From an uncultured Collinsella sp. (GTDB taxonomy: Bacteria; Actinomycetota; Coriobacteriia; Coriobacteriales; Coriobacteriaceae), in the NCBI GenBank assembly GCA_902494565.1, contig CABUTN010000002.1:1-64000 (forward strand): DNA of 64,000 nt, read 5' to 3'. The notes below the pieces were generated by a model. That model was not told the origin of the DNA. It did no database searches and worked only from the letters and a program-made list of their open reading frames with translations. Every line of letters begins with the position of its first letter. Positions within the stretch are counted from its first letter, which is position 1. This document shows, piece by piece, positions 7,891-16,598 of the stretch. Position numbers and translations under genes: made by a program.

Positions 7891-9147
7891 CTACTTGTAA
7901 TACGTCTTGAACAGCTTAAAGTGGCGCAGCTTGGTGTGCCACATGCGCAGCCAGCGGTTAAAGACAAAGTCGCCCTTCATAAACGAAGGGTCGGCGCCCT
8001 TGCCTTCCTTGTCCAGGCGATGCACCTTAGCGCGCAGCTCGGGATCCTTGACGTACTTGTCGACGACGCCCATGGGGACGACCATCCACAGCGCCTCGTC
8101 CTGCGCCGTCACAAACTCCGGTTCAAACGGGCGGTTGAACACATACTCGTCCACCACATACTTGGCAACGTTAAAGCCGCTGTTGGTGACGTAGTAGTTG
8201 CTGCGGCCTTGGCGCGTGTTGAAATCGAAGAACTTAAACGAGCCGTCGCGCTCGTCGTACTTAACGTCAAAGTTGGAATAGCCCACAAAGTGAAGGTCCT
8301 CGAGCAACTTGCGCACGCCGCCCATGAGCTCGTCATTGGGCTCGGTGATGATACAGGCGTGGTTGCCGACACCGTGAGGCTGATGCTCCTCGAGCAGCAC
8401 ATGGCCCAGGCACATCATGCGCACCTTGCCGTTGCGGTCGGAATAGCTGGTGAGCACGCGCATGTACTCGTCGTTGCCGGGCACGCGATCCTGCAAGATC
8501 AGATCGTCGGTGTAGCCGCTGGCATACGAATCGCGAATGACCTGTTCCAGCTCGGCGCGGTCGGCAATCTCATAGGCCTTCTTCTGGCCCTCGAACTCGT
8601 GCTGCCACCACATGATGCCGTCAGAAGGCTTCAGAATCATCGGGTAGGGAAAATCGATCTGGTCGAGCACCTCGGCAGGTGCCTCGCCTTGGTCGTTCAG
8701 CATCGCCATGGTGAAGGTAAAGGTATGCGGATAAGGCACGCCATGCTTCTCGCACAGCTCGTAGAAGATCTCCTTCTTCTGGCACTGCTCGAGCATGCTG
8801 TAGGGCGCGTAGGGAGCGACGATGTTATCCGCCAACTCATGGGCATCCTTGGCCTGAGCCACGAGGGCAACGTAGTTGTCGCCACAGCCCACAAGGACAA
8901 TCGTCTTGTCGGCATGCGCTTGGGCAATGCCGTTGACGGTTTTGAGCATCACGGGCATGGTGTCGATATCCACGTTGGGCGTGTAGTCGATAATCTGGCT
9001 GCGGTACGCGGGACCCGTCTGGTACTTGCCAAAGACCAGACTCTTGACCTGGTACTCCTCATAGAAGGCGCGCGCCACCGAATAGGCGTTGATGTCGCCA
9101 CCGAGCAGCACGGGAATGAACTCGCGCTCTGTAAATTGCAATGCCAT
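7891..9147 (-). CDS. ATP-grasp ligase, D-aspartate ligase-like (cross-bridge synthesis)
   Basis: 418 aa. N-terminal PreATP-grasp region opens FIPVLLGGDINAYSVARAF, close in style to Asl D-aspartate ligases; the ATP-grasp core includes YPMILKPSDG (nucleotide-binding Lys) near residue 170 and FFDFNTRQGRSNYY near 310, where the Asn/Asp-rich motif should hold Mg2+. Known relatives activate the beta-carboxylate of D-Asp with ATP and join it to the epsilon- or delta-amine of residue 3 in UDP-muramyl-pentapeptide. The adjacent racemase would supply D-Asp. ATG at 9147 is preceded by GGAAG. If wrong, it would still be a carboxylate-amine ligase of unknown substrate. Confidence 0.72.
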   Translation of the reverse strand: MALQFTEREFIPVLLGGDINAYSVARAFYEEYQVKSLVFGKYQTGPAYRSQIIDYTPNVDIDTMPVMLKTVNGIAQAHADKTIVLVGCGDNYVALVAQAKDAHELADNIVAPYAPYSMLEQCQKKEIFYELCEKHGVPYPHTFTFTMAMLNDQGEAPAEVLDQIDFPYPMILKPSDGIMWWQHEFEGQKKAYEIADRAELEQVIRDSYASGYTDDLILQDRVPGNDEYMRVLTSYSDRNGKVRMMCLGHVLLEEHQPHGVGNHACIITEPNDELMGGVRKLLEDLHFVGYSNFDVKYDERDGSFKFFDFNTRQGRSNYYVTNSGFNVAKYVVDEYVFNRPFEPEFVTAQDEALWMVVPMGVVDKYVKDPELRAKVHRLDKEGKGADPSFMKGDFVFNRWLRMWHTKLRHFKLFKTYYK

Positions 9148-9367
9148 GGAAACTTCCTATCATGAACTGCCCACACAACGGGCGGTCTTTGCGCAACTGA
9201 TTTATTCTAGCGTGCCAAGCCGCCGGCGCCCAAAGCTCCACCGTATCTATGGCAATCGACGCAATCGTCCAGCACGAAGGCGGCGCTCACCGTTGTATGA
9301 CAATGGGCAATGAACCTACCATTGTTGTAGGATTCAACATGTTGCCCGCCCCGTCGAAAGGTGCACC

Positions 9368-10000
9368 GTGCCCCAGGCTCATCCGATCAACAACCCCATC
9401 ATTGACGCCGCCAAGCGCGAACTTGCGGATCGTGCCCGGACGGCAGCTCCCCTACGCACCGCAAACGATGCTTACAACGGGCCTGCTCGTATCGTCTCAA
9501 TCAACACGTCGGAGCACAAAGGCACTCGCAAGTCGCCCGTCGCCGATGGACGCGACACCGTCATCGAGCAATTTGGCCTCGCTACCGATGCGCACGCCGG
9601 ACATTGGCACCGCCAGGTCTCTTTTTTAGCCGCGGAGTCCATCCAGACGGCGCAGGCACGCGGGCTCGACGTACACGAGGGTGACTTTGGAGAGAACTTC
9701 ACAACCCGGGGCATCAACCTGCTCTCGCTCCCATTGGGCACGCAGCTCAAGCTTGGCAGCGAGGTGCTTGTCGAAATCAGTCAGATCGGCAAGGTCTGCC
9801 ACACACGCTGTGCCATCTACTATCTAGCCGGCGACTGCATCTTTCCCCACGAGGGCGTTTTCGGCGTGGTACTAAAGGGCGGAGAGGTCCATATCGGCGA
9901 CGATATCCAGGTAGTCAAACTCGGCGACGGCGCCTGTTCGTTCACCCCCGCCGAGGCGCTCGAAGAGATTGAGCAGGCTCGCCAGGAGGGCACGCTGTAG
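9368..10000 (+). CDS. MOSC-domain protein
   Basis: 210 aa from GTG 9368 (MPQAHPINN), with GAAAGG about 8 bp before it; an upstream in-frame GTG at 9361 is less likely. The MOSC core runs from about residue 40: GRDTVIEQFGLATDAHAGHWHRQ, then GDFGENFTTRGINL, and the conserved cysteine in GKVCHTRCAIYY that serves as sulfur carrier in MOSC domains. MOSC proteins take part in sulfur transfer to molybdenum cofactor or detoxify N-hydroxylated substrates; no molybdenum genes are next to it here, so the partner is unknown. Divergent from the ligase gene. Confidence 0.85.
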   Translation: MPQAHPINNPIIDAAKRELADRARTAAPLRTANDAYNGPARIVSINTSEHKGTRKSPVADGRDTVIEQFGLATDAHAGHWHRQVSFLAAESIQTAQARGLDVHEGDFGENFTTRGINLLSLPLGTQLKLGSEVLVEISQIGKVCHTRCAIYYLAGDCIFPHEGVFGVVLKGGEVHIGDDIQVVKLGDGACSFTPAEALEEIEQARQEGTL

Positions 10001-10234
10001 TTGTAAAACCCCACGTTGAGATAGCTTTTACAGCCCCAAACCCCTCTTAAACAGGCCCCCGTAACGTTAAAGTTGAACTCTATGGTTTCTCAACAATTCA
10101 TCATAACTGCAGGTCAAAGCCAAAGCCTCAAGTTCAACTTGACCCTTTGGAACCTTTAAGGTTCAAGTTGAGGTCGAAAGCAGTAGTAGAATACCGTTCG
10201 AACCATAACCTACGATTGATTGCAGAGGGACTGG
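10001..10234. promoter_or_regulatory. Upstream region of the coiled-coil hydrolase with GTTCAAGTTGA repeats
   Basis: Contains three copies of a GTTCAA/TTGAAC-type word: AGTTGAAC at 10071-10078, AAGTTCAACTTGACC at about 10130-10144, and GGTTCAAGTTGAGG at 10160-10173. The last two form an imperfect palindrome around CCTTTGG. A TAGAAT -10 candidate is at 10187-10192. Spacing suggests a regulator site; regulator unknown. Confidence 0.45.
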
Positions 10235-11368
10235 ATGCAGCATTCGAATCATCGCACCGCAGCGCTCATTGCGTCGAAGCCGGCTCGTATCATCACGAGC
10301 GCCGCGCTCGCCGTTGCGCTGACGGCCACGCCGATGCTCTCCCCCGTTGCGGCGTATGCCGCCTCGCAGGCAACGCAGGACCAGCTTTCCGCAGCCCAGC
10401 AGAAGATCGAAGCCGCCACGAGCGCCTACAACGACGCCCGCACCAAACTCGATGACCTGCAAAAGCAGATTGACTCCAATGAGGCGAGCATCGAGGAAAT
10501 CGAGGCTAAGCTTCCCGAGCAGCAGGCCAAGGCAAGCTCTGCCATGCGCGATCTGTACAAGTATCAGAAGGGCACCAATCCCATCGTGAGCTTCCTGGTC
10601 AACGCGCAGAGCCTGGGTGAGTTCATCACGACCTGCAAATACACCAACCAGATCACGAGCTCGAGCGTCGACGAGATCGAAGAGCTCAATAACATGCAAA
10701 CCGAACTTGAGCAGAACAAGGCCGAGCTCCAGCAGGCCAAGTCACAGCTTGAGGCAGAGCAGAAAAACGCCGAGGATGCGCTGGCGCAGGCCCAGCAGCT
10801 CCGCAGTGAGGCACAGGCAAAAGCCGAGCAGGAAAATGCCGCCGAGCTTGCCAAGCTTGAGGCCGATAAGGCCGCTGCCGCCGAGAAGCTCTCGGGCGAG
10901 GGCGTAAGCGGCAGCAATTCCAGCAGCCAGGCCACCAACACCAACACCACCATCGACACCACGGTGAACAACGCCAATACCGGTAGTTCCGATTACGATT
11001 CGTTCATTAATGAGTGGACGAGCCGCATCGACAATTATCTCGCCGGCTCCCCCATGGCAGGCCAGGGCTACAACTTTGCCGTCGCCGCTTGGAATACCGG
11101 TGTCGACCCCCGTTGGTCCCCCGCCATCGCCTGCATCGAGAGCACCAAGGGTGCTTATTGCGCCAATTCTTATAACGCCTGGGGCTGGAGTGCACGTGGC
11201 GGCGGTTGGCGCAGCTTTGGCAGCTGGAGCGAGGGCATCTCCGCTCACGTTGCCTATCTGGGCGCCAACTACGGCTCCACCCTTACCCCGGCTGCGGCCA
11301 AAAAGTACTGCCCGCCCACGTGGCAGGACTGGTACAACAAAGTCGCCGCTCAGATGAACCGCATCTAA
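10235..11368 (+). CDS. Secreted coiled-coil protein with C-terminal lysozyme-like domain
   Basis: 377 aa. Start at ATG 10235 (MQHSNHRTAAL) with GCAGAGGGA just upstream; a TTG at 10220 would add five residues. Signal peptide to about residue 45 (ALAVALTATPMLSPVAAYAAS). Residues 50-215 are heptad-rich with many Gln/Glu/Ala/Lys, a long coiled coil as in CwlO/PcsB-type cell-wall hydrolases. A Ser/Thr/Asn linker follows (about 220-250). The C-terminal ~110 residues (YNFAVAAWNTGVDPRWSPAI, then ACIESTKGAYCANSYNAWGW) look like a lysozyme/glucosaminidase-type domain with the acidic residue in CIEST as candidate catalyst. Expected role: peptidoglycan remodelling at the surface. Confidence 0.8.
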   Translation: MQHSNHRTAALIASKPARIITSAALAVALTATPMLSPVAAYAASQATQDQLSAAQQKIEAATSAYNDARTKLDDLQKQIDSNEASIEEIEAKLPEQQAKASSAMRDLYKYQKGTNPIVSFLVNAQSLGEFITTCKYTNQITSSSVDEIEELNNMQTELEQNKAELQQAKSQLEAEQKNAEDALAQAQQLRSEAQAKAEQENAAELAKLEADKAAAAEKLSGEGVSGSNSSSQATNTNTTIDTTVNNANTGSSDYDSFINEWTSRIDNYLAGSPMAGQGYNFAVAAWNTGVDPRWSPAIACIESTKGAYCANSYNAWGWSARGGGWRSFGSWSEGISAHVAYLGANYGSTLTPAAAKKYCPPTWQDWYNKVAAQMNRI

Positions 11369-11378
11369 GTGCAACTGC

Positions 11379-11406
11379 AAAGGGCCCCAACGGGGCCCTT
11401 TTCTTT
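11379..11406 (+). terminator. Terminator between convergent genes
   Basis: AAGGGCCCC (11380-11388) / GGGGCCCTT (11392-11400), loop AAC, then TTCTTTT. Confidence 0.88.
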
Positions 11407-12785
11407 TAGGTAGCGGAGGTATCGACGACGCCGGTCGCATTGGCAACCGCGACTATGACGATCATGCATAGGAGCAGCACACCCAATGCCTTGAGCCAGA
11501 GTTTCGCGAGTTTCTTGCCGCGATAGCTGTCGAGCAGTGCGAATCGCCGACGAAGACGGCGCTTATCGAGCAGCGCAAAATGCATAAGCACCATAAGGCC
11601 ATCGACAAAGAAAAAATACTCGATTATGAGAAGCCACGTCGGGTAGCTTTGGTTTGCTCCCGTGGGGTGAAAGACGGCAAAGTGACTTCCGGCAAAGAAC
11701 ACAAGCAGCGAAAAGCAGACGAGCGTATTCCAAATGCGCCCCAGAGACTCCGGAACGCGAGAGAGCAGACCGCATGCAGCGGAGGCGGCAGGCCCAGGAA
11801 GCCCTGCAGGGTTCTGGAGCCCTTGGGGCGTCAACACCGTCTCCGAGGCCGGAGTACGGACAGGCGCAGGCGCAGGAGGCCGCACGGGGCGACTTAGATC
11901 GTATGCCGCGCGCGTCGCCCGTCCCAACGCTTCCGCGCTCGCAAAACGCTTGGCCGGGTCGAGCGCCATCGACATGCAGACGGCATCGGCAAGTGGAGTG
12001 GGAATGCCGCGTGCCTCGCATTGCTCGCGCAGGTCGAGCCCTGGTTTAGGGTCGACTCCCGTCAAGCAGAAGAACAACAGGGCGCCAAGTGCGTAGACGT
12101 CGCTGCGCACGCTCGTCTGCCCAAACCCATACTGCTCGGGCGGCGCATAGGGCCGTGTCCCAAACTTGACGGTATCGGCATCGGCGCCATCGCGCCATAC
12201 GCGGGCGATCCCCAAGTCGATAATCACCAGCGATGAAAATGTCAGGCCGTCATCAAGCGTATAGTTGGCACCTGTCACGATGATATTCGACGGCTTGAGG
12301 TCGCGATGGATCACCGGCGCCGGCGTCTCCCCCGCCATTGCAAAACCGGCGTGGAGCTCGCCCACGGCATCGCATAGGGCAGGATACAATTCACGCGCAT
12401 AATCGGGAGTGGCTCCCAGACGGTCCACCAGTGCCCCAAGCGTCTCCCCTTCGATGTATTCCATAACCACGTTGAGCTCGTCGCCCACACGACGACAATC
12501 GACGATTCTGGGCAGGTGCTCAAAACGCCTGCCTGCCCGCTGAGCGGCAAACAGACGCTCGTATGCCCCGCCGATTTGAGCCGAAGCATCGATGCGTTTA
12601 CGGACAAAGGGGCCGAGCGAACCACCGCCGGTTCCTTCAAAGTACACGAGCTCGGTTGTTTCAACGGACGAGCGCTTAAGTACACGCTCCACGCGATAGC
12701 TGTCGTCGCGATCGAGCGACGCCAGGTGCTCGACAAGCGCTGCGGTCAGTTCGTCATCGGAATATGTTGGGGTCTGAGTATCCAT
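11406..12785 (-). CDS. Membrane-bound Ser/Thr protein kinase (Hanks type)
   Basis: 459 aa. Kinase motifs in order: VMEYIEGETLGALV (hinge), HRDLKPSNII (catalytic loop), IIDLGIARV (DLG in place of DFG), and FGTRPYAPPEQYG (activation segment end, APPEQ). The glycine-rich loop is poorly defined. A Pro-rich linker is followed by two or three C-terminal hydrophobic spans (LVCFSLLVFFAGS, WLLIIEYFFFVDGLMVLM, LGVLLLCMIVIVAVA), with no extracellular PASTA domains. The ATG at 12785 has GGAGG four bases upstream. It lies downstream of an XRE-like regulator and a lipoprotein in the same direction, suggesting a local signalling unit. Confidence 0.85.
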   Translation of the reverse strand: MDTQTPTYSDDELTAALVEHLASLDRDDSYRVERVLKRSSVETTELVYFEGTGGGSLGPFVRKRIDASAQIGGAYERLFAAQRAGRRFEHLPRIVDCRRVGDELNVVMEYIEGETLGALVDRLGATPDYARELYPALCDAVGELHAGFAMAGETPAPVIHRDLKPSNIIVTGANYTLDDGLTFSSLVIIDLGIARVWRDGADADTVKFGTRPYAPPEQYGFGQTSVRSDVYALGALLFFCLTGVDPKPGLDLREQCEARGIPTPLADAVCMSMALDPAKRFASAEALGRATRAAYDLSRPVRPPAPAPVRTPASETVLTPQGLQNPAGLPGPAASAACGLLSRVPESLGRIWNTLVCFSLLVFFAGSHFAVFHPTGANQSYPTWLLIIEYFFFVDGLMVLMHFALLDKRRLRRRFALLDSYRGKKLAKLWLKALGVLLLCMIVIVAVANATGVVDTSAT

Positions 12786-12883
12786 AGCCTCCATCATAGC
12801 GCAGGGCGCAGACACCCCATGGCATCCGCACCCCGTTCGTTTGCGTCGTTGTTCGGCAGCTCCGCCAGCTCAGATATCAACCG

Positions 12884-13306
12884 CTAACTCACCGTCTCCT
12901 CGCCAAAGCGATACAGCTCCTCGTTGACCTTTTGGAGGCTGCACCCGCGATCGATGCAAAAGATGATAATCGCATCGCGGCGGTCCTTACAATTGAGGAT
13001 GTTGGCACCCGCCGCCGTCAAGGCGCGGTTGGTCTCCTTGAGCGTTAGCGCCATGGCGAAGGCAATCTGCAGCACCTTATTGCGACTCGGATGACGCGCA
13101 CCGGTAAAGATCTGATAGCCAAAGGTCTCATTGAGATCGGCCATACGAACCACGCGCGAGCGCTCCAAGCCCTTTTCCTGCAGCAGCTGCTTCAGGTAGT
13201 CCGAAAGCGACGGGGTGGCAAAGTCGTGCTCCTTGATATAGCCATCGATGTTTGGCGCGTCGAGAAGCTCATTGAGTAACTCGTCAGTCAGCTTTTTATC
13301 GGGCAT
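12884..13306 (-). CDS. Small cytosolic protein, probable helix-turn-helix regulator
   Basis: 140 aa, soluble, helical. The middle part (SDYLKQLLQEKGLERSRV, then ADLNETFGYQIFTGARHPSR) resembles a diverged XRE-type helix-turn-helix in which the second helix recognises DNA, and the C-terminal half (ALTLKETNRALTAAGANIL) continues as helices. No sensor domain. ATG at 13306 with AGGTGAGG upstream. Located 98 bp before the kinase and 39 bp after the lipoprotein, same strand; could be a substrate or output regulator of the kinase (inference). Confidence 0.55.
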   Translation of the reverse strand: MPDKKLTDELLNELLDAPNIDGYIKEHDFATPSLSDYLKQLLQEKGLERSRVVRMADLNETFGYQIFTGARHPSRNKVLQIAFAMALTLKETNRALTAAGANILNCKDRRDAIIIFCIDRGCSLQKVNEELYRFGEETVS

Positions 13307-13345
13307 ACGACCTCACCTCCCATACGGCGCAACGGTAGCGACATG

Positions 13346-13891
13346 CTAGGCCAACACCCAGCTTGCAGTGGCAGACTTATCAAACATGTTGGCAAAATAC
13401 AGTGCCTTCTTGATATCGCCATCAAAGTAGATATTGCCCGCCACAGAGCCACCAGCGGCAAGAGTACCAGACTGCAGCTCATCGGAGCCCTCGCTGTAGT
13501 AACCCTGATTCTGCTGAGCGCCGTTGGCGTCCTCGCCCTTCCAGTCGTAGATGTTGTAATCTGCGCCCTCATCGCCATTGTTGACGTACGTGACGTGAAT
13601 GCCCGTCATGGTCGAACCGTCATAATTTGTGAGGCCGGGCTGGACGGAATCGACAACGACGGAAAGACCGGCAGCCGTGGTCACCGTCGCACCAACCGCC
13701 AGGTCAGTCGTAGACTGCTCTTCCTTCTTCGCCTCTTCCTTCTTGTCGCCATCGCCAGCGTCCTCGGTGACGGTCGCCTTATCGCTACCACAACCGGCAA
13801 GAAGACCGGCAGTCCCCAAGGCGACGGTGGCGAATGCGCTCAGTGCAGCGCGACGGCTCAGCAGCACTTCGTTTTCAAGCTTTTTCATCAT
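13346..13891 (-). CDS. Lipoprotein with DUF4352 (telokin-like) domain
   Basis: 181 aa. Signal LSRRAALSAFATVALG with twin arginines and lipobox LLAGC (Cys about residue 34) predicts lipid attachment after Tat or Sec export. A charged Asp/Glu/Lys spacer precedes a beta-sandwich domain of the DUF4352 type (GATVTTAAGLSVVVDSV, then GIHVTYVNNGDE, and ending GDIKKALYFANMF). These immunoglobulin-like domains probably bind ligands or partner proteins outside. Could act as the extracytoplasmic sensor of the downstream kinase group. Confidence 0.78.
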   Translation of the reverse strand: MMKKLENEVLLSRRAALSAFATVALGTAGLLAGCGSDKATVTEDAGDGDKKEEAKKEEQSTTDLAVGATVTTAAGLSVVVDSVQPGLTNYDGSTMTGIHVTYVNNGDEGADYNIYDWKGEDANGAQQNQGYYSEGSDELQSGTLAAGGSVAGNIYFDGDIKKALYFANMFDKSATASWVLA

Positions 13892-14051
13892 GCATCCTTC
13901 CTACGATCCGGCTACCGTGCCGGCACACAGCACATCGTAGAAAGGATTAAACTTGAATTCATTAGCTGAGAGCTAAGGTTGCGGTAAACGGCCAATGCAG
14001 TTATCCAAACGCCGAGCAAACGCACTTTGCGCGACCGTCTGCCAGCAGTGA

Positions 14052-14375
14052 TCAACCCACCGTGACGGATTCCCCGGTAAAAGCACTGATCATCAACAGG
14101 ACAAAGAACGCCAGGTAGCTGACACTCAGCGGGTACGCAATGACCAGGAATACGACCCAGCCGACATTGGTTTTACCGTCAGCACGGCGTCGCTCGCGAT
14201 TACGGCAGAGCCAAATCGTCACGCCAATGGCCACAATCAACAGCACAAGTGCTGACGCGGCCAGTCCAGCAAGCACAAACATCACGCCAATGCTCACAGC
14301 AATAACCGGAAGCAACAACAAGCCGCATCCACACCCACCGGGACTATATACGGCAGTCTGTCGGCGTCGCCCCAT
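14052..14375 (-). CDS. Small membrane protein, two to three spans
   Basis: 107 aa from ATG 14375 (MGRRRQTAVYSPGGCGCG). Hydrophobic spans at about residues 18-40, 41-60 and 75-98, separated by an Arg-rich loop (CRNRERRRADGK) that should face the cytosol. A Gly-Cys-rich segment (GGCGCG) precedes the first span. No family recognised. Lies just downstream of HigA in the same direction but with its own GGTTGGAG ribosome site. Confidence 0.6.
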   Translation of the reverse strand: MGRRRQTAVYSPGGCGCGLLLLPVIAVSIGVMFVLAGLAASALVLLIVAIGVTIWLCRNRERRRADGKTNVGWVVFLVIAYPLSVSYLAFFVLLMISAFTGESVTVG

Positions 14376-14404
14376 CGTCACTCCAACCTCAACATCTTTG
14401 AACA

Positions 14405-14746
14405 CTACAATGCGATAACCTGCTGGACAGGAACGATCTTATCCAGTTCCGGTTCGATGCGCCTCTTCTCCGCCTCGAGATCAAACGCTATCTGGGCGCG
14501 CAGCCAATATCCATCCGTCAAACCAAAGTAGCGGCAAAGGCGAAGGTCGGTGTCGGCCGTCACGCGACGCCTTCCCAAGATAATCTGTCCAATGCGTTGA
14601 GCCGGAATCCCGGTCTCCTTAGCAAGGCGATATTGAGAAATTCCCATAGGGACAAGAAATTCCTCTTTGAGAAGCTCACCAGGAGTCACCGGCGGCAGCA
14701 AATCGGGCGCAGTCTCATCACTTGTGATAATCGACGATTTCGACAT
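14405..14746 (-). CDS. higA: HigA-type antitoxin, XRE family
   Basis: 113 aa from ATG 14746 (MSKSSIITSDE). The typical HigA core is present: PPVTPGELLKEEFLVPMGIS, then YRLAKETGIPAQRIGQIILGRR (helix-turn-helix) and RLCRYFGLTDGYWLRAQ. Antitoxins of this family bind and silence HigB and repress their own promoter. The start overlaps the upstream toxin gene by 29 bp, the usual HigB-HigA order. A 13-bp perfect palindrome just upstream of higB is the likely operator. Confidence 0.9.
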   Translation of the reverse strand: MSKSSIITSDETAPDLLPPVTPGELLKEEFLVPMGISQYRLAKETGIPAQRIGQIILGRRRVTADTDLRLCRYFGLTDGYWLRAQIAFDLEAEKRRIEPELDKIVPVQQVIAL

Positions 14747-14999
14747 TCCAAGCCATCTCCTGTCTCCACTCAAAACAGACCCGATAGCGCTCGTTAACAC
14801 GGATGCTATATTGACCGGCACGATTGCCCTTCAAAGCTTCCAGGCGATTGCCCGGCGGAACGCGAAGATCATCAAGCGAAGCACAAACCTGCAGTTGGCG
14901 AATCTTCCTCAACGCAACACGCTCAAAGGGCACGAACCTCCTGACCCGCACACCCATGGCAAAGCGTTCGGTATCCTCATCTTTATACGATGCAATCAT
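14718..14999 (-). CDS. higB: HigB/RelE-family toxin
   Basis: 93 aa. Contains the RelE/HigB fold signatures LRKIRQLQVCASLDDLRVPP, then GNRLEALKGNRAGQYSIRVN and ERYRVCFEW, ending VEIVDYHK: the conserved Arg and His residues of the ribosome-dependent mRNA interferase are present. First gene of the pair, in the order toxin-antitoxin characteristic of HigBA. Induced toxin would cleave translating mRNA; normally neutralised by the adjacent antitoxin. Confidence 0.9.
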   Translation of the reverse strand: MIASYKDEDTERFAMGVRVRRFVPFERVALRKIRQLQVCASLDDLRVPPGNRLEALKGNRAGQYSIRVNERYRVCFEWRQEMAWNVEIVDYHK

Positions 15000-15010
15000 A
15001 GTATCGCCTT

Positions 15011-15023
15011 ACGTTAGTAACGT
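15011..15023. promoter_or_regulatory. Palindromic operator of higBA
   Basis: ACGTTA-G-TAACGT, perfect, 12 bp upstream of the higB ATG and next to a minus-strand TTGACG (-35 candidate, 15021-15026). Position and symmetry fit HigA/HigBA autoregulation. Confidence 0.7.
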
Positions 15024-15101
15024 CAAACGTTTCTATAGACTTACATCTCTATTATATCGTACGTTTGTTCGTGTTTTCTAGAACAAATAGTCCTTCACAC
15101 C

Positions 15102-16289
15102 TTAGTCAAGCAAAAGCAATCGTTTGTAGACATCGAGGCCCTTGAGCAAAATTTCCTCGTCAAAGAGCATGCTATCGGTATGCAGGGCGCTTGTGGCATA
15201 GGCGGGGCAGCCATCCGAATCACTCGGGTTGTCTTGGCCCTCTGGCACGCCCGTGCCCAACAAGAAGAACACGCCCGGCAGATGGCGCTGATAGAACGCG
15301 AAATCCTCGGCGATCAGCAGCGGCTCGTCCACAAGTTGCAGCTCGGGCAAGGCAGGCGCAATGTGGGCAAACAACTCGGGGTCGTTATCGACTGGCGGAT
15401 AGCCCTCGGCAAAGTCGAGATCGTACGTACAGCCCGTTGCGGTGCACGCCTCGTCGAGCGCACGGCGTACGCCCTCGCGCGCACGGTCGAACATGGCGTC
15501 CGTAAACACACGCAAGCTACCGGCAACATGGGCCTCCCCCGCCACCGCATTGCAGACGGTGCCCGCCTGCAGCAGGCCGAACTTGCCAATGCAGGGCTCA
15601 TCGGCACCCAACTCGTCCATGAGCTCGCGCTCGGAAACTAAGAACTTGGCCGCTGCCAGCGCGGCATCGTGCGATTCCTCGACTGGAACGCCGTAGGTCT
15701 TGGCGATATGGATACTCGTGCCATGGATATGAATGTGCGTCTCGCTTGAGCGCGCCAGCAGCGGACCGGGACAGCTCGCCAACGTGCCGGCGGGCAGATC
15801 GGGCCACACGTGGAAGCCGAAGATGCGATCCACCCCGTAACGCTCGAACACGCCGCTCTCGCACACCGTCTTGGCGCCACCAGTCGTCTCCTCGGCCGGC
15901 TGAAACACAAAGAGCACATTGCGCCTAATGGCGCCCGGCTGCTCGCGAATCGTACGGTCGACATACGTCGCGGCGGCAAGTGCCATGGCCATGTGTCCGT
16001 CATGTCCGCAAGCGTGCATCTTGCCGGGATGGGTCGAGGCGAACACCGCCCTTGTTGCCTCGGCAATGGGCAGCGCATCCATATCAGCGCGAATCGCCGT
16101 GGCATGCGAGGCACCAACGCCAGCGTCGAAGAAAGCGCAGACGCAGCTGGGGCACGGATGGGTCACCTCGCAAGCGAGCGGTGCCAGCACGCCCTCGATA
16201 TAGGCTATGGTTTGAGGAAGATCGAAATCGAGCTCCGGAATGCGATGGAGGTCGCGGCGATAGCGGCGGAGTTCTTGGAGCTCGGTCAT
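15102..16289 (-). CDS. M20-family amidohydrolase, candidate N-acetyl-diaminopimelate deacetylase
   Basis: 395 aa from ATG 16289 (MTELQELRRYRRDLHRIPEL), GAAGGGA upstream. Metal-binding motifs of the M20D subfamily are complete: HACGHDGHMAM, the catalytic FQPAEETTGG, and FGFHVWPDLPAGT; the dimerisation domain follows. M20D enzymes hydrolyse N-acyl amino acids (hippurate, IAA conjugates, N-acetyl-DAP). It is divergent from the lysA-dapA/dapB/dapH operon, which encodes the acetylase branch (DapH), and that branch needs exactly such a deacetylase; hence the candidate assignment. Sequence alone does not exclude a general aminoacylase. Confidence 0.72.
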   Translation of the reverse strand: MTELQELRRYRRDLHRIPELDFDLPQTIAYIEGVLAPLACEVTHPCPSCVCAFFDAGVGASHATAIRADMDALPIAEATRAVFASTHPGKMHACGHDGHMAMALAAATYVDRTIREQPGAIRRNVLFVFQPAEETTGGAKTVCESGVFERYGVDRIFGFHVWPDLPAGTLASCPGPLLARSSETHIHIHGTSIHIAKTYGVPVEESHDAALAAAKFLVSERELMDELGADEPCIGKFGLLQAGTVCNAVAGEAHVAGSLRVFTDAMFDRAREGVRRALDEACTATGCTYDLDFAEGYPPVDNDPELFAHIAPALPELQLVDEPLLIAEDFAFYQRHLPGVFFLLGTGVPEGQDNPSDSDGCPAYATSALHTDSMLFDEEILLKGLDVYKRLLLLD

Positions 16290-16399
16290 AGAAGATCCCT
16301 TCGTGAGGCATATCTGTTGCAATTTATTGTGATACAGGATTGTGGCACACATGTTTCTAGCATATCCCTGCATTTTTTAAACGTTATATACGAATACTC

Positions 16400-16428
16400 T
16401 TGTTTGGTAAAGTGCAACGTGGTAGGGT
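16400..16428 (+). promoter_or_regulatory. Promoter of the lysine operon
   Basis: TTGTTT (16400-16405), 17-bp spacer, TAGGGT (16423-16428), about 10 bp before the riboswitch begins. Confidence 0.5.
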
Positions 16429-16437
16429 CGTTACCAC

Positions 16438-16598
16438 TTGATAGAGGCGCGGGCACGAAGAACCGCGGGCGAGCCGGCAGGCTTTGACCCCGTGGGGAGG
16501 CGAAACCCGCCGAACTGGGTTTTTTGGGCACGAACAACCTGGTGGGCCTGCGGGAAACACCCGCAGGACTGTCTGCAGCAATGCGGGAGCGCTATCCG
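16438..16598 (+). promoter_or_regulatory. Lysine riboswitch (L box)
   Basis: Conserved L-box words in the right order: GATAGAGGCGC at 16440-16450, GGGGAGGCG and CGCCGAAC around 16494-16515, GGGCCTGCGGG..CCCGCAGGACTGTC at 16544-16574, and GGAGCGCTATCC at 16586-16597. The closing P1 helix pairs GATAG (16440-16444) with CTATC (16592-16596). The 3' P1 strand can instead pair with GTCTGGATAGC at 16643-16653 immediately before the ribosome site, so the output is probably at translation. No terminator is seen. It should sense lysine and shut the operon off. Confidence 0.92.

Noticed and set aside
14718..15023. RelBE or HicAB assignment for the toxin-antitoxin pair
   Set aside because: Toxin-first order and the HigA-type PPVTPGELLKEEF core of the antitoxin identify HigBA.
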